Shown: one piece after another, positions 33,246-42,773 of the stretch | Numbering within the stretch: the stretch's first letter is position 1 | Layout of the letters: each line of letters starts with the position of its first letter | NCBI RefSeq assembly: GCF_900109555.1 | Contig: NZ_FNZV01000005.1 | Coordinates: 1 to 64,000 of the forward strand | Length of the DNA stretch: 64,000 bases | From: Pacificibacter marinus | Lineage (GTDB): Bacteria > Pseudomonadota > Alphaproteobacteria > Rhodobacterales > Rhodobacteraceae | Direction of reading: 5' to 3' | Translations under genes and position numbers: made by a program | Notes under the pieces: model-generated | Databases searched by the model: none | Told to the model about the DNA's origin: nothing | What the model saw: the letters and a program-made list of their open reading frames with translations, nothing else

Positions 33246-35795
33246 TTAATTTTTGGTATGTGTGGTCGCTTTTATGACTGCCGCGAGAAGTTGCGAGCGT
33301 TGGACCGGTTTCATTAGTCGAATATCTTCGGGCCTTAATCCGTTTCCGTGGACTGTTGCCTCGCTTGCATAACCAGACATGAACAGGACTGGTAGGTGTG
33401 GCCACCGTTCTCGTAACGCCTTGGCGAGATCCGTTCCCTGTAGAGTCCCGGGCATGACGATATCAGTCAGCAATAAATCAAAAGAGGGATTTGCCTCGAA
33501 AGCTGCAAAAGCTGCGTCACCAGATGACGTCGCCATAACATGATACTCTGCACGTTCAAGAATAGTGATCAGCGTGGCGCGTACGGCATCTTCGTCTTCC
33601 GCAATCAGTATTTTTTTGCCGCCCCCAAACGCTTTTGTGTCATCCATCAACGGCGTGGCGGACTGTTTCGGGTTTGTTTTTGAAATTGGAAAATACAGCT
33701 TGAATGTCGTCCCTTCGCCAATCTCGGTATAAACTTGAATAGTGCCAGACGATTGCCTCATGAATCCGATGGTCATGGACAATCCTAGGCCTGATCCCAA
33801 ACCTGGTGGCTTCGTCGTGAAAAAGGGATTGAAAATTTGGTCAATAACATCATTTGAGATACCCGAGCCATTATCGCTGACGGCTAGCATAACATAACGC
33901 CCTGGTGTCAACTCTTCGTGCCGCACGTCGATATAGGTCTCGTCGATCTGAATGTTCGCAGTCTCGATCGTTAGTTTTCCATGCCCATTCATTGCGTCGC
34001 GGGCATTCAAAGCCAAATTGAGCAAGGCGCTTTCTAGCGATGCACGGTCCACCTCGATTTGCCACAGCCCAGCAAGAAGCGACGTTTCAATTTCGACACT
34101 TGCTGGAATCGCGCGGGCCATCCAGTTTTTGGCTTCGCGTACGACGTTGTTGAGATCGAGAACCACAGGTTGGAGCGGAGCCTGACGCGCAAATGCCAAC
34201 ATATTTTTGGTTAGATCTGCCCCTCGTAAGGTAGCCGAAATCGCTGCATCTATCATTTTTTCTTGCGCGGGGGGATCTTGATTATCGCGAAGCAGTTCCA
34301 GATTACCAAGGATCACAGCCAGCAAATTGTTAAAGTCATGAGCAACGCCCCCCGTCAGTTGACCGATGCTTTCGTTCTTTTGCGCCCTGCGTGATATTTC
34401 CCGTTCCTCTTCAACGCGTTGTTGATACTGAACTTCGCGTGTCGCATCTAAAAGGATCGCTTTAACAAGTGTCTTGTCGTCTTCAATTGCGAAGTTCCCA
34501 TGAAAATCCAACCAACGAATTCCCCCGTCTCGTGACGTAATCTTGTAGCGGTATTGCAGCGGGGATTTTGTCTCTTTCGCTTTTTTGATGGTTTTAAGAA
34601 AATGCCCAAGATCCTTGGGGTCGTGCATTTGGACGAGCAAATTTTGGTCGGCAAGAAGCTCTTTATCGGTGTAGCCCCAAATGTCCACGCATTTTGGACT
34701 GATGTAGAGGAGATTGGGCTTGTCCCAGTGCGTCACATCCCAGTCAACAAATGCGCCGGGCAAATTTTCAGCAATCGATACGAGACGTTCTTGAGTATTC
34801 CGAACTTGATTTTCTGCGTTGCGGATGTCTGTCAGGTCAGAATTAATACCAGTCAAACGCTTGACGTTGCCAGCGTCATCTAACTCCACTGTCCATGTCG
34901 TGCGGATAAACTGATATGTTCCATCTTTCCGAATTGCGCGAACGTCTGACTTGCCGCGAAGCTGTCCTGCCGTCCATGCGTCTTGCATCTCTTTGCGGAC
35001 GCGCTTCAAATCATCCGGGTGGAACAATGGCTCTAAGTCCGAATACGGAATGATGCCGGGTTCTCGGTTTAGCCCCAGCATCGTCATCATTCCTGCATCA
35101 TAATAGGGGCCGGGGTCACCGGCTTCTTGAACGAACAAGCCGACACCGGACGCGCGTATTGCCAGATCCAGCCTGTTCGCAACTTCCGCAGTTTGATTGG
35201 TATGGTTTGCCGAGCGCACTGCGAATTTAATGATCTGCCAAGTGATGAGTATCGATAGGGACCCGCTGGCAATAAAGCCCAACGCGGTCGGGATGAGGGT
35301 TATATATGGATTGGGGGTTTCAATCACACTGGCAAGAAATAAGTAGGGGGGGATGTGTATCAGTGAAAACCCGATAACCAGATAGGCAATCGCTGACTTT
35401 TGTACATCGGGCCATTTTTGCAAGGGGCATAGATAGCTGGCAGCAAGCCCGACAGCAGGAATACCAAGGTTCATGAAGATACCTAAAATCGGGAGTGGCC
35501 CGCCATGCCAAGCCCTGAAAGCGGCCCCCATGAGCCCGGTTATTAAAGCGCCGATTGGACCACCAAGGTAGCCCGCAAAGATGAGTGGTCCAGATCTGGC
35601 ATCAATAGGTGTCGGGAATGGTGCCACCAATATGTTCGACATTCCGAGTGCTACAACCGAAATCCCGAAAAACACACCCAAAAATACCTGTTGTAAGCGG
35701 CGTCGGTTTTTCAGTCGGACACTGGTGAGTGCCACGTAAACGAGCACACCAGCCAGTAACAACGACGTAAAGCTTTGCAATAAGAACGTGAACAC
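33246..35795 (-). CDS. Hybrid sensor histidine kinase with 5TM receptor module
   Basis: An 849-residue membrane sensor. The N-terminus has a 5TM-5TMR_LYT-type receptor (about 1-200) with the signature IDARSGPLIFAGYLGGPIGA. Two PAS domains follow (about 205-325 and 335-450), then HisKA with the phospho-acceptor His in LTGGVAHDFNNLLAVI, a HATPase with N-box NLALNARDAMNG and G-boxes VSDNGSGI and GLGSGLGLSM, and a C-terminal receiver domain with the phospho-Asp in LLLTDIVMPG. The receiver is fused, so output probably passes to an unlinked phosphotransfer protein. The start appears to be GTG after AGAGAAG. A divergent membrane kinase lies upstream. Confidence 0.92.
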   Translation of the reverse strand: MFTFLLQSFTSLLLAGVLVYVALTSVRLKNRRRLQQVFLGVFFGISVVALGMSNILVAPFPTPIDARSGPLIFAGYLGGPIGALITGLMGAAFRAWHGGPLPILGIFMNLGIPAVGLAASYLCPLQKWPDVQKSAIAYLVIGFSLIHIPPYLFLASVIETPNPYITLIPTALGFIASGSLSILITWQIIKFAVRSANHTNQTAEVANRLDLAIRASGVGLFVQEAGDPGPYYDAGMMTMLGLNREPGIIPYSDLEPLFHPDDLKRVRKEMQDAWTAGQLRGKSDVRAIRKDGTYQFIRTTWTVELDDAGNVKRLTGINSDLTDIRNAENQVRNTQERLVSIAENLPGAFVDWDVTHWDKPNLLYISPKCVDIWGYTDKELLADQNLLVQMHDPKDLGHFLKTIKKAKETKSPLQYRYKITSRDGGIRWLDFHGNFAIEDDKTLVKAILLDATREVQYQQRVEEEREISRRAQKNESIGQLTGGVAHDFNNLLAVILGNLELLRDNQDPPAQEKMIDAAISATLRGADLTKNMLAFARQAPLQPVVLDLNNVVREAKNWMARAIPASVEIETSLLAGLWQIEVDRASLESALLNLALNARDAMNGHGKLTIETANIQIDETYIDVRHEELTPGRYVMLAVSDNGSGISNDVIDQIFNPFFTTKPPGLGSGLGLSMTIGFMRQSSGTIQVYTEIGEGTTFKLYFPISKTNPKQSATPLMDDTKAFGGGKKILIAEDEDAVRATLITILERAEYHVMATSSGDAAFAAFEANPSFDLLLTDIVMPGTLQGTDLAKALRERWPHLPVLFMSGYASEATVHGNGLRPEDIRLMKPVQRSQLLAAVIKATTHTKN

Positions 35796-36358
35796 GGCTT
35801 CTCTTTATTTATCGTGCCAAACCAAATTGGCTTTAACACTTATGAAGGCCCTACGGTTGTGAAGCACCAAAGCGCTGTAATTAAAGCCGACTTCAAATCA
35901 TTCGAAGATAGCACTTTTAATAGTTACAAAATAACAGGTTGCGTTCAACTTATATATTTTTATGGGTAATGCGAGAGCGCGTGAAATTTCGTTGAACGCC
36001 CGCGTTTGCTGCTAAATGGCCTGTGCGCAGGTGTCCCACTTGCAGTCCCTAGTGTTGCTATTCGCCACCTTCTTCATAGCGAGCATCGCTCGAAAAGGAT
36101 CGGACTTAAAGTGGGTCAAAACCACGTATGATATGAGATATTCCCTTCCGCAAGGTTAGCGTGAAAGGTGGCTATGAACATCGCAGGCAGTTCTATAACG
36201 TCATTTAGATGAAATATTTAGCATTTAGAGCACTTCATAATCCGCTCCAAGAGATATCCTAGTATAACACAAAGATACCGCACATAATAAAAGGTGATCC
36301 TAAAACAAATGGGCAGGGTACCTACAAAAGTTCTGAACGCGTTTTTGTTTTTTAGTAA
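35796..36358. other. Divergent AT-rich intergenic region between two kinase genes
   Basis: 563 bp with no convincing gene. It contains a short hairpin GCGAGCATCGCTCG near 36078 and AT-rich stretches around 35930-35970 and 36200-36300 that probably hold the divergent promoters. Confidence 0.5.
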
Positions 36359-38671
36359 ATGGTAAAGATCACAATGAATATCTGGAGCTTGCCCTCGCTG
36401 CCCTCAATGTCATTACGCGCCAAAGTGATTAGCTTGGTCTGTGTCACAGTTTTTATCTCGACAGCCAGCATCAGCACGTTTTTCTATCACCGGACGGTCA
36501 AGAATACATTAGATACTGCGGTTGAGAGTCTGACCGGAGAAACCCATTTGTTGGCTCTGCGGTTCAAAGATGCCTATGGCCAAATGGAAAGTGATCTTTT
36601 GCTGGCGTCCAGTTCTCCGTCGATTCAGGCTATTACAACCCAGCAGAACCTAGATCAAAGTTCGCCTGAAGGTCGCAGTCTCACGCAGAAACAAAAGGAC
36701 CGTCTTGCGGATTTGTTTACCTCGTTGATGGTGGTGCGCCCACAATACACTCAAATACGTTTCATTGGTTTGCCCGACAACGGACGAGAGTTGGTTCGCA
36801 CCAATAGAACGCCAATGGGGATTATTCAGGCCCCCGATCAAGGGTTGCAACAAAAAGGTGAGGAACCTTACTTTCAAATTATCGCTGCCCATATGATGCT
36901 GAGCCATCTCGATGAGACTAAATCGGGTCATGCGATCACATTTTCTGATGTCACTTATAATAGAGAAAACGGAAAAATCGTTATCCCGAAAGTGGCCACA
37001 ATTCGTGCAATCCTGCCTGTGTACACGAAAGGTCACAAACTTTTTGGCATGTTGGTTCTGAACGCGGATTACGAAAAACTTTTGTCCCAAGCCTTTGAAG
37101 ATATCATTCAGGACAACAGCGTTTATGTGATCAACAATGCTGGTGATTATTTGGAATATAAAGCGGGTGGGACAATTTCGAATTTGGAATTCCATGACCA
37201 CTACAGCGTTCCGCCGCCATTAGCGGTTGATCTGGTGCAGACAGAAAATGTGATCGAGAAATCCATCATCGGAGACGCTTTTATTTCCTATTTCGTGCGG
37301 GTGGGGGTGAGTGAAGAGAACTCAGACGCCGCGATCACTGTTATGGTGCAATCCCCCCGCGCTAAACTTTTAACGCGGGCAAACATTGTTCGCCGTGACA
37401 GCATCTATTTGATGGGCCTCTTTCTCGCGCTGTCGATCCTTTTGGCCTACATCGCATCGCGCATGATCACGGAACCTCTCAGAGAGCTAACAGAAAAAAT
37501 CATCTATTCCAAAGACGGTGCCGCGCCGCTCAATCTTCCGACGACAGCCAAAGGCGAGATCGGAAAGCTGGCGAAAGCGTTTCAGGAACTGACGGACAGT
37601 CATGTCGCAAGCGAAAACAAATTGCGGTCCATTATTTCGAATATCGGCGAAGGTATCATTATCATTGATGAAGTGGGGGAAATCGAAGGGTTCAACCCAG
37701 CCTGCACACGCATTTTCGGCTATAGCGAAGACGAAGCGCTGGGTCAAAATGTAATACTGCTTATGGAAAATAAAAACCCTGACGTTCATGCTGATTTTTT
37801 GAAACGCTACACGTCAAAAAGCGACCGAACAATCGATCGGGTTGGGCGTGAAGAGATCGGCAGACGCAAATCAGGCGAGACCTTTTCAATTGAGCTGACC
37901 GTGACAGAACTCTACATTGAGGATCGTCGGGTGTTCGTTGGCATCGTGCGCGACATCACAGAACGCCAGATCGCCGAAAAAGCCAAAACGGAATTTATTG
38001 CCGTTGTTAGTCACGAGTTGCGCACGCCACTTACCTCCATCAAAGGCGCCCTTAGCCTGATGGCCTCGGGTGCGATCGATCCCCTGTCCGAGGGTTTGCA
38101 AAAAACTGTAAACATCGCCTTGCGCAACAGTGATCGGCTGGCGCGATTGATCAACGATATTCTGGATATCGAAAAAATCACAAACGGAAGTATGAAAATA
38201 AATCATGTCCCCGTGGACTTGGCGCAGCTCGTACAGGAATCCATCGAAGCCAATAAAGCCTATGCTATGGACCGAGGCGTGCAGCTTAAGTGTCGGGGTG
38301 TCGACACGCCCGTTATGATGATGGGGGATGCAAACCGTTTGATGCAGGTTCTGACCAATCTTATTTCAAATGGCGCAAAGTTCTCACAAACGGGTGGGGT
38401 GGTCGTCGTCGATCTCAGCAAGCTTGAAGATGGTAAAGTCGCGCGGATTTCCGTGATAGATGATGGCATTGGCATCCCGGACCACGCATTGGCTACAATT
38501 TTCGATAAATTCACTCAGGTGGATCCCTCAAACGAACACAGCAAAGAAGGCTCCGGCTTGGGGTTAGGCATTGCTAAAAAGTTGGTTGAGCTTCATGGCG
38601 GAAAAATTGATATCAAGACGAAAGAAGGCATAGGAACAACGGTCTACGTCGATTTCAGCACGATAGATTAA
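36359..38671 (+). CDS. Membrane sensor histidine kinase (Cache-like, HAMP, PAS)
   Basis: A 770-residue kinase. TM1 is near 24-42 (VISLVCVTVFISTASIST). A large periplasmic sensor of about 300 residues follows, with a double-Cache-like feel, then TM2 near 350-370 and HAMP. The PAS domain (about 420-535) includes GFNPACTRIFGYSEDEALG. HisKA carries VVSHELRTPLTSIKG (phospho-His near 551), and the HATPase shows NLISNGAKF, VIDDGIGIP and GSGLGLGIAKKLVELHGG. No response regulator is encoded nearby. The start is uncertain: ATGs at 36359 and 36374 both have weak ribosome-binding sites. It probably senses a small extracellular ligand. Confidence 0.9.
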   Translation: MVKITMNIWSLPSLPSMSLRAKVISLVCVTVFISTASISTFFYHRTVKNTLDTAVESLTGETHLLALRFKDAYGQMESDLLLASSSPSIQAITTQQNLDQSSPEGRSLTQKQKDRLADLFTSLMVVRPQYTQIRFIGLPDNGRELVRTNRTPMGIIQAPDQGLQQKGEEPYFQIIAAHMMLSHLDETKSGHAITFSDVTYNRENGKIVIPKVATIRAILPVYTKGHKLFGMLVLNADYEKLLSQAFEDIIQDNSVYVINNAGDYLEYKAGGTISNLEFHDHYSVPPPLAVDLVQTENVIEKSIIGDAFISYFVRVGVSEENSDAAITVMVQSPRAKLLTRANIVRRDSIYLMGLFLALSILLAYIASRMITEPLRELTEKIIYSKDGAAPLNLPTTAKGEIGKLAKAFQELTDSHVASENKLRSIISNIGEGIIIIDEVGEIEGFNPACTRIFGYSEDEALGQNVILLMENKNPDVHADFLKRYTSKSDRTIDRVGREEIGRRKSGETFSIELTVTELYIEDRRVFVGIVRDITERQIAEKAKTEFIAVVSHELRTPLTSIKGALSLMASGAIDPLSEGLQKTVNIALRNSDRLARLINDILDIEKITNGSMKINHVPVDLAQLVQESIEANKAYAMDRGVQLKCRGVDTPVMMMGDANRLMQVLTNLISNGAKFSQTGGVVVVDLSKLEDGKVARISVIDDGIGIPDHALATIFDKFTQVDPSNEHSKEGSGLGLGIAKKLVELHGGKIDIKTKEGIGTTVYVDFSTID

Positions 38672-38743
38672 ACCATTTTTGGCGTCGTTTTATAGGTTCT
38701 ATCGCAGATACAGATGCGGTCACAAATGCCATAATAAAAACAG

Positions 38744-39859
38744 CTATGTTTCTTTGGCCAAAATTCTTTTGCGAAAGACCTGAATACCCGCACCAAGCAG
38801 CGCTGGGTCGCCTTTGACAAGGCTTGGAACAAGCAGTGGCGCGGGGGCTGTACGCCCAAATCTGTCGGGTCTGCGCGGGGCGCAACGTTCAAGCAACTTT
38901 TTTTGCAAAACACGGGGGGCCTCGCCACCGAAAACGATTTTTTCGGGGTCAAGAATAGCGGTCAAGGAACGCACAATCAGATCAAGTTGTGGCATGACCT
39001 CTTCCAACCATTCTGACAGTCCTGGCAAATTGCGGCGGACGGCGTCATCAAGTTGAGCAATCTCTTGAATGTCATTTCCATGAGTTTGCAGAGCACGAAT
39101 TAAACCTTCAAGACGTGGGCGGTTTAACTCAATTTCTGCTGAGTAAATCGTGCCGATCTCTCCCGCGTTGCCGTTGGCTCCAAAAATCGGGTTGCCTTCG
39201 TGCACAATACCTCCGCCGAAACCATGGTTGAATGACAAATATCCGAACGTCGCAGTGGTCACGCCATGCCCGACCCAAGACTCGGCTATGGCACCCAAGG
39301 TCGCATTGTTTTCAGCGAAAACATGCGGGCCGAAAATAGGTGTGAACAATGGCGTGACAGGTAAATCGACCCAGTTTGATAGCGGGGGCGGTGTCATGAA
39401 CGCACCGTCTCGACTAAGTCGAAATCCGTGCATCGACACGCCGACGCCGGCAAAACGATTTGCATCCAAATCAAGGGACGCCCCCTGTTTTAGCGCCTCA
39501 GCATGGCTGGCTTTTACGACCTCGTTCGGATCATCTGGGTCAACATCAAGCGTTGCACTTGCAAGAACCGCGCCACAAAAATCAATCGTCGCCACAATCA
39601 CACTGTCGGTGTTGATTGAAATACAGGTGGCATGTGCGCCGCGCCCGTTGAGCGAAACGCCAGGGCTTGGCTTGCCCCGTCCATCTGCGATTGGATCATG
39701 GGCGATCAACAGTTCTCGCGCGACAAGATCAGCTGTGATCCGGTGAATGCTTTGTTGGGACAAGACCGTGTGTTTGGCGATATCAGCGCGTGCCACTTGT
39801 GGATGCCGCCGAGCGATTTCAACGATTTCGGCTGCGCTGCGCGACAAAGGAAAAGACAT
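38744..39859 (-). CDS. ROK-family transcriptional regulator
   Basis: A 371-residue ROK repressor-like protein. The N-terminal winged helix-turn-helix is AAEIVEIARRHPQVARADIAKHTVLSQQSIHRITADL. The kinase-fold domain follows, with the acidic FAENNATLGAIAE and NAGEIGTIY. The usual zinc-binding cysteine cluster of ROK proteins is not visible, as in several ROK regulators. It is divergent from the ABC operon with a palindrome between, so it is probably its sugar- or polyol-responsive regulator (inference). The ATG at 39859 is preferred over the GTG at 39904. Confidence 0.88.
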   Translation of the reverse strand: MSFPLSRSAAEIVEIARRHPQVARADIAKHTVLSQQSIHRITADLVARELLIAHDPIADGRGKPSPGVSLNGRGAHATCISINTDSVIVATIDFCGAVLASATLDVDPDDPNEVVKASHAEALKQGASLDLDANRFAGVGVSMHGFRLSRDGAFMTPPPLSNWVDLPVTPLFTPIFGPHVFAENNATLGAIAESWVGHGVTTATFGYLSFNHGFGGGIVHEGNPIFGANGNAGEIGTIYSAEIELNRPRLEGLIRALQTHGNDIQEIAQLDDAVRRNLPGLSEWLEEVMPQLDLIVRSLTAILDPEKIVFGGEAPRVLQKKLLERCAPRRPDRFGRTAPAPLLVPSLVKGDPALLGAGIQVFRKRILAKET

Positions 39860-39957
39860 CGATATGGGTTTCCAGTCTTGGTGTTCGATACTGCCGTATA
39901 ACACGGTGATTTACAGGCTGAGGTAAAAATATGCACTAAATTTATATTGTCATGAAG

Positions 39958-39980
39958 TTATTACTTTTCGCGAGTAATAA
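39958..39980. promoter_or_regulatory. Palindromic candidate ROK operator
   Basis: TTATTACT-N7-AGTAATAA with perfect 8-bp arms, 27 bp upstream of the ABC ATPase start and 98 bp from the ROK start. Its position would block transcription of the transport operon when bound. Confidence 0.6.
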
Positions 39981-40007
39981 GCCCATAATGCTTATGGGGA
40001 TGACTTC

Positions 40008-41054
40008 ATGTCTAAAATTATCGTGCAAGACCTTACGATGCAATTCGATCAATTTGTTGCGGTCAATAAGGTCTCCTTTGAGGTGCAACAGGGTGAATTT
40101 GTTACTCTTTTGGGGCCATCAGGATGTGGCAAGACAACCCTTTTAAAAATGATCTCGGGGTTTTTGACGCCTACACAGGGGCGTATCCATATTGGCGGCA
40201 AGGATGTGACGCGCACCCCACCTGAAGATCGCGATACAGCGTTGTGTTTTCAATCTTATGCATTGTTTCCGCATATGACCGTGCGTGGCAATCTTGAGTT
40301 TGGCTTGCGTCAACAGCGTACTCCGGCGGGGGACCGTAAGGCACGGGTTTCCCAAATCGCAGTGCAGTTGTCGCTTGAGCAGCAGTTGGGAAAGTTGCCC
40401 AATGCTTTGTCGGGTGGCCAACAGCAACGTGTCGCATTGGGGCGCGCTTTGTCGATGCAGCCCGGTGTGATTTTGTTTGATGAACCTTTGTCGAATTTGG
40501 ATGCCAAGCTGCGTGATCAAGTTCGATTTGAAATCAAACGCATCCAGCATGAAAACGCGCTGACGGCCGTTTATGTCACCCATGATCAGTCTGAAGCCTT
40601 GGCATTATCAGACCGCGTCATTGTCATGCGTGATGGTCAGATTGAACAAATCGCAACGCCTGAAGACCTATATCACACGCCCGCCACAAGCTTTGTCGCC
40701 GACTTTATTGGCAACGCCAATGTGATGCCGGCTGAAGTGATTGGCGAGGCCGATGGGGGAGGCTGGATTTTGGACAGCAAAATTGGCCAACTGATCAGCC
40801 GCGATCCAAGAGACCCTCAAGCCAAGAAAATCAACATCGCGTGGCGGCCGGAATTGGCGCATGTCACGCCTGAGGGGCCGCTTTCTGGCACAGTTGTGTC
40901 GCGTGCATTTCAGGGAAATTTCACGGACCTACATGTTGTGACACAGGGCCAATCCTATCGCCTACAAGTTCCACACTCCGATGTATCGGTTGGCGACGAG
41001 GTGGCCTTTGGCCTTGATGCTAAAGACGTTCTGATGCTGGAGCCAAGCAGATGA
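40008..41054 (+). CDS. ABC importer ATPase (PotA/AfuC-like)
   Basis: A 348-residue ATPase of the polyamine/iron/sugar-phosphate importer class. Walker A is GPSGCGKTT, signature LSGGQQQRVALGRAL, Walker B ILFDEPLSNLD, switch His in VTHDQSEAL. A C-terminal TOBE regulatory domain spans about 250-345. Its last codons overlap the first permease start (ATGA), typical of a tightly coupled operon. Substrate inference rests on the downstream phosphodiesterase and phosphatase genes. Confidence 0.92.
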   Translation: MSKIIVQDLTMQFDQFVAVNKVSFEVQQGEFVTLLGPSGCGKTTLLKMISGFLTPTQGRIHIGGKDVTRTPPEDRDTALCFQSYALFPHMTVRGNLEFGLRQQRTPAGDRKARVSQIAVQLSLEQQLGKLPNALSGGQQQRVALGRALSMQPGVILFDEPLSNLDAKLRDQVRFEIKRIQHENALTAVYVTHDQSEALALSDRVIVMRDGQIEQIATPEDLYHTPATSFVADFIGNANVMPAEVIGEADGGGWILDSKIGQLISRDPRDPQAKKINIAWRPELAHVTPEGPLSGTVVSRAFQGNFTDLHVVTQGQSYRLQVPHSDVSVGDEVAFGLDAKDVLMLEPSR

Positions 41055-41905
41055 CTTGGCGTCGTTGCGCCACAGTTCTGCTGTTGTTGATGCCGGGATT
41101 GGGGTTGATCGTCTCGTTGATTGGCATGGTCGTCTATGTCGCGATCGCGCAGTCTTTCGGGTTGTATAATCTCAATGGCGACAGCGTGTTCACGGTGGCT
41201 CATTGGGCCGAGATGTTGGACCGCAAACTTTACACCCGCGCTGTGACATACTCGATTTATATCGGCGTTTGGTCGGCCATTCTTGCGGTTGCTTTTGCCT
41301 ATCCGCTGGCGATTTGGCTGCGTAAACCGTTTCGTGGGTCGATCATCATTGGCGCGATTTTAAAGGCTCCGTTACTTGTGCAGGGGCTCGTCGCGGCGTT
41401 TTTGTTCATCAACGTGATCTCATATCATGGCATCTTTAACCAATTGATGCAGGCCATTGGTCTGTGGGATGAACCTCGCCGGCTGCAAAATGATCGGGGC
41501 GCCATCGGGGTGCTGTTTTTGCAGACGTGGAAGAACATGCCCTTTGCATTGCTGTTGTTGACGGGCGCTGTTCAAGCCATTCCAGACGATGTGCTGGATG
41601 CCGCGCGCGATATGGGGGCAGGCACCTTTGCCCGTTTTCGCAAAATCATCGCACCGCTGAGCCTTTCTGCCATGCAAGCCGCATTGGTGATCATCTTTAT
41701 CGGGGCCGTTGCTGACTTTAGTTTTCAGGTCATCGCAGGGCCGACAAACCGTCAGTCGTTGGCTCAGCTGATGGTTTTTGTACGCCAAACCAGTTGGCAT
41801 GAGGCGGCGGTTGTCGGGGTGACTTTGATGGTCATCGCCCTTGCAGGATCGCTGCTTTTGGCGATCGCTGCACGATTGATCTTAAAGGGGCCATTCAGCC
41901 GATGA
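41051..41905 (+). CDS. ABC importer permease 1
   Basis: A 284-residue membrane protein with about six helices and the cytoplasmic EAA-type coupling motif DAARDMGAGTFARFRKIIAPLS. Its start overlaps the ATPase stop and its stop overlaps the second permease start by 4 nt each (ATGA). It belongs to the PotB/CysU-like permease class. Confidence 0.9.
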   Translation: MTWRRCATVLLLLMPGLGLIVSLIGMVVYVAIAQSFGLYNLNGDSVFTVAHWAEMLDRKLYTRAVTYSIYIGVWSAILAVAFAYPLAIWLRKPFRGSIIIGAILKAPLLVQGLVAAFLFINVISYHGIFNQLMQAIGLWDEPRRLQNDRGAIGVLFLQTWKNMPFALLLLTGAVQAIPDDVLDAARDMGAGTFARFRKIIAPLSLSAMQAALVIIFIGAVADFSFQVIAGPTNRQSLAQLMVFVRQTSWHEAAVVGVTLMVIALAGSLLLAIAARLILKGPFSR

Positions 41906-42729
41906 CACAAGCAAAAATAAACTCTTTTCTGATGGGTGTGCTGCTGGCGATTTGTACAATCTGGCTTTTGGTTCCCTTTACGATGGCCATCTTGTGGTCG
42001 CTGGTCGATCCTGCGCAACCTTGGACGCCGGACCATCTTTTGCCGCCACAGATGTCAACGTATCGCTGGACGAATATGTGGGAAAATTCCGCATTGAAAC
42101 CAGCGCTTTTGAACTCTTATACGTTGGCACCAATCACTGCGATTGTGACGTTATTATTGGCGATGCCGACGTCATATTGCCTTGCGCGGGTTCCCTTTCC
42201 GGGGCGTGAAGTGGCAAAGCTTTTGGTGTTGTTGCCATTGGTTGTGCCGGGGTTTGTTACGGCCATTTTCTTTACGGCGATCCTGTTTCAACTGGGACTG
42301 ACACAATCGCGGTTTCTCGCGATCCTGATCGCGCATTGTGTCTTGTTTTTGCCCTATGCAATTCGCACTCTGACTGTAGGTTTTGAACAAGTCCGCCAAG
42401 ATCATATCGATGCAGCGCGCGACCTTGGCGCATCGCCGATCGCACGCTTTCGGGCCGCGTATCTGCCAGCCTTGCGGCCCAGTATTTTCGCAAGCCTGCT
42501 CATCGTGTTCATCCAGTCCATCGAAGAGTTCGCGATCGCTTTTATCGTCGGGTCTCCTGACTTTACCACGGTCCCAACGTTGCTTTTTTCCCGCCTTGGT
42601 CAGGATTTCATCCGACCGGATGCGGCTGTGCTGTCTCTCATTCTGGTCGTCCCGAACGTCATCTTGATGCTGTTCCTTGAGGCGCTTTTGAAATCTGCCA
42701 ATCCCACTCTGTCATCGGGCAAAGGCTGA
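41902..42729 (+). CDS. ABC importer permease 2
   Basis: A 275-residue permease of the PotC-like class with about six helices and the EAA-type motif DAARDLGASPIARFRAAYLP. It would pair with the first permease to form the channel. It is followed 44 bp later by the binding-protein gene. Confidence 0.9.
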   Translation: MTQAKINSFLMGVLLAICTIWLLVPFTMAILWSLVDPAQPWTPDHLLPPQMSTYRWTNMWENSALKPALLNSYTLAPITAIVTLLLAMPTSYCLARVPFPGREVAKLLVLLPLVVPGFVTAIFFTAILFQLGLTQSRFLAILIAHCVLFLPYAIRTLTVGFEQVRQDHIDAARDLGASPIARFRAAYLPALRPSIFASLLIVFIQSIEEFAIAFIVGSPDFTTVPTLLFSRLGQDFIRPDAAVLSLILVVPNVILMLFLEALLKSANPTLSSGKG

Positions 42730-42773
42730 TCTGAATACTGAAATTTCTATCAACCCGTCAAAGGACTAAATCA

